From Globobulimina sp. (Eukaryota; Foraminifera; Rotaliida): a DNA stretch of 6,346 bases. The notes beneath the pieces are model-generated. The model had not been told where the DNA came from. It searched no databases and saw only the letters and a program-made list of their open reading frames with translations. A program made the translations under genes and the position numbers. The stretch lies in the NCBI GenBank assembly GCA_003354225.1, contig PIVH01000308.1:1-6346 (forward strand), in the 5' to 3' direction. Shown in pieces: positions 6,249 through 6,346 of the stretch. The stretch's first letter is position 1. The number at the start of each line of letters is the position of its first letter.

Positions 6249-6346
6249 TCATTTGCATAAATTGAAATAAATTGCATTCGCGAGGCCAATCCACGGTAAC
6301 CTTTAGTAAAAGGCGAAAGATTAGTTCGTTTTGAATTAACCTCTGC

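Noticed and set aside
1-6346. CRISPR arrays, transposons, tRNA or rRNA genes, bacterial operon signals
   Set aside because: No spaced repeats, terminal inverted repeats with transposase, cloverleaf-like sequence or rRNA-like sequence was seen, and the introns rule out a bacterial origin.

Overview
This is eukaryotic nuclear DNA, AT-rich and gene-dense. At least four GT-AG introns of 51 to 63 bases interrupt reading frames that resume exactly at family-conserved residues. There is a nuclear RNA polymerase III subunit, a secreted flavoprotein with a signal peptide and a type II membrane protein. The five complete genes end in TAG, TAA, TAA, TGA and TGA, so the standard genetic code fits. A protist with a compact genome is the best guess; the lineage cannot be fixed from this window.

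Layout on the + strand: (1) 1-262, upstream region with one short upstream ORF; (2) 263-1867, a secreted berberine-bridge-enzyme-like FAD-linked oxidase of 517 residues in two exons; (3) 1954-3105, a single-exon type II membrane protein of 383 residues that looks like a GT-A-type glycosyltransferase; (4) a short heptamer tandem array at 3144-3178; (5) about 3200-4529, RNA polymerase III subunit RPC6/RPC34 in three exons, of which only the third is a long ORF.

On the - strand, convergent with RPC6: (6) 5068-4585, a two-exon gene for a 140-residue, Asn/Ser/Thr-rich protein of unknown function; (7) 5989-5138, a 283-residue beta-rich protein, possibly SPRY-like; (8) 6248-6060, a weakly supported segment that may be the 3' end of another gene running off the right edge, with a faint resemblance to the sialylmotif S region of GT29 sialyltransferases.

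The genes do not form an obvious pathway. The first two encode secretory-route proteins and RPC6 is a nuclear housekeeping gene, so this looks like an ordinary compact chromosomal segment rather than a mobile or defence island. The most useful result is the gene structure: splicing restores the first winged-helix domain of RPC6, completes the flavoprotein, and reveals the two-exon orphan gene, none of which is visible from ORFs alone.
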